Positions 5,180-5,462 of a DNA stretch of 5,462 nt are shown piece after piece. The position numbers and the translations under genes are program-made. The notes beneath the pieces were generated by a model. The model was not told where the DNA came from. It did no database searches and saw nothing but the letters and a program-made list of their open reading frames with translations. Where the stretch lies: assembly GCA_964423345.1 (NCBI GenBank), contig CAYREV010000073.1:1-5462 (forward strand), read 5' to 3'. This DNA is from CAYREV01 sp964423345 (GTDB lineage Bacteria; Bacteroidota; Rhodothermia; Balneolales; Balneolaceae). Position 1 is the stretch's first letter. Each line of letters starts with the position of its first letter.

Positions 5180-5462
5180 ATGAGAACCACCTACACGCGT
5201 TTACAAAATTTTCGCAATCATCCGGATACCCGCGTGGAATGGGCCCCTCACATGAATGTCATCATCGGCCCCAACGGGGCGGGCAAGACCAACCTGATCG
5301 ACGCCATCCATTACCTGTGCATGACGCGCAGCTTTATATCGAGCAGCGACATGTATGTGGTGAACCAGGACTCCACCTTTTTTATGGTCGAGGGACACTT
5401 TGAGGGGAACATACGGTCCAGTTTTGACGTGGGATGCTCCTACTCGCGGGGCGAGGGCAAAA
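5180..5462 (+). CDS. recF: DNA replication and repair protein RecF (3' part beyond window)
   Basis: RecF is an SMC-like ATPase that, with RecO and RecR, helps load RecA at single-stranded gaps and stalled forks. 94 of a usual 350-380 or so residues are visible. The N-terminus reads LQNFRNHPDTRVEW, equivalent to the family's LRNFRN opening. The Walker A motif GPNGAGKT is at 30-37, followed by NLIDAIHYLCMTRSF at 38-52, a form of the NLLEAI..L..GRSF block typical of RecF. The Walker B and signature regions lie outside. The start is the ATG at 5180, which gives the normal RecF N-terminus; no Shine-Dalgarno is visible. The gap to eno is 32 nt with no terminator, which suggests read-through from eno. 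Another RecN/SMC-type ATPase is possible but less likely given the full N-terminal match. Confidence 0.9.
   Translation, partial: MRTTYTRLQNFRNHPDTRVEWAPHMNVIIGPNGAGKTNLIDAIHYLCMTRSFISSSDMYVVNQDSTFFMVEGHFEGNIRSSFDVGCSYSRGEGK

Noticed and set aside
5089..5403. Plus-strand open frame of 104 codons overlapping the eno end and recF start
   Set aside because: It is out of frame with both real genes and shows only low-complexity shadow sequence.
1..5462. Novel defence, mobile or CRISPR system
   Set aside because: All intergenic regions and genes were read for repeat arrays, transposase or integrase motifs, terminal repeats and toxin-antitoxin pairs, and none was seen; the content is core housekeeping.

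Overview
The window is a stretch of bacterial chromosome around a probable replication origin. It carries housekeeping genes, with no sign of an accessory or mobile island. Three things suggest a member of the Bacteroidota/Rhodothermota/Balneolota group: promoters that fit the TTTG / TAnnTTTG pattern of that group, start codons that mostly lack Shine-Dalgarno sequences, and a secreted beta-barrel protein with an aromatic C-terminus. The exact lineage cannot be read from the sequence alone. Protein-coding DNA is moderately GC-rich and the intergenic gaps are strongly AT-rich.

Layout, left to right. (1) 1-1085, minus strand: dnaA, the replication initiator, starting at a TTG codon and cut off by the left edge before its DNA-binding domain IV. 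(2) 1086-1484: about 400 bp without a gene, AT-rich, with three perfect TTATCCACA DnaA boxes in the same orientation. Two of them sit inside a 22-bp imperfect direct repeat, and the third abuts a likely dnaA promoter. This is the best candidate for oriC. (3) 1485-2348, minus: prmC, the release-factor glutamine methyltransferase. (4) 2364-2756, minus: an unrecognised 130-residue protein with a very acidic tail, 15 nt upstream of prmC and probably in the same transcript. (5) 2757-2964: an AT-rich divergent promoter region. (6) 2965-3780, plus: a signal-peptide-bearing, beta-rich, probable outer-membrane barrel protein. (7) 3861-5147, plus: eno, a complete enolase. (8) 5180-5462, plus: the start of recF, 32 nt after eno and cut by the right edge.

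How it fits together. dnaA and the eno-recF side point away from the origin, co-directional with outgoing forks. prmC and its upstream partner are transcribed toward the origin. dnaA and recF lie on opposite sides of the origin here, with no dnaN in view, unlike the textbook dnaA-dnaN-recF cluster. I found no CRISPR, transposon, tRNA, rRNA or defence system. The most interesting structure is the origin: the paired strong/weak DnaA-box repeat and the overlap of a DnaA box with the dnaA promoter.
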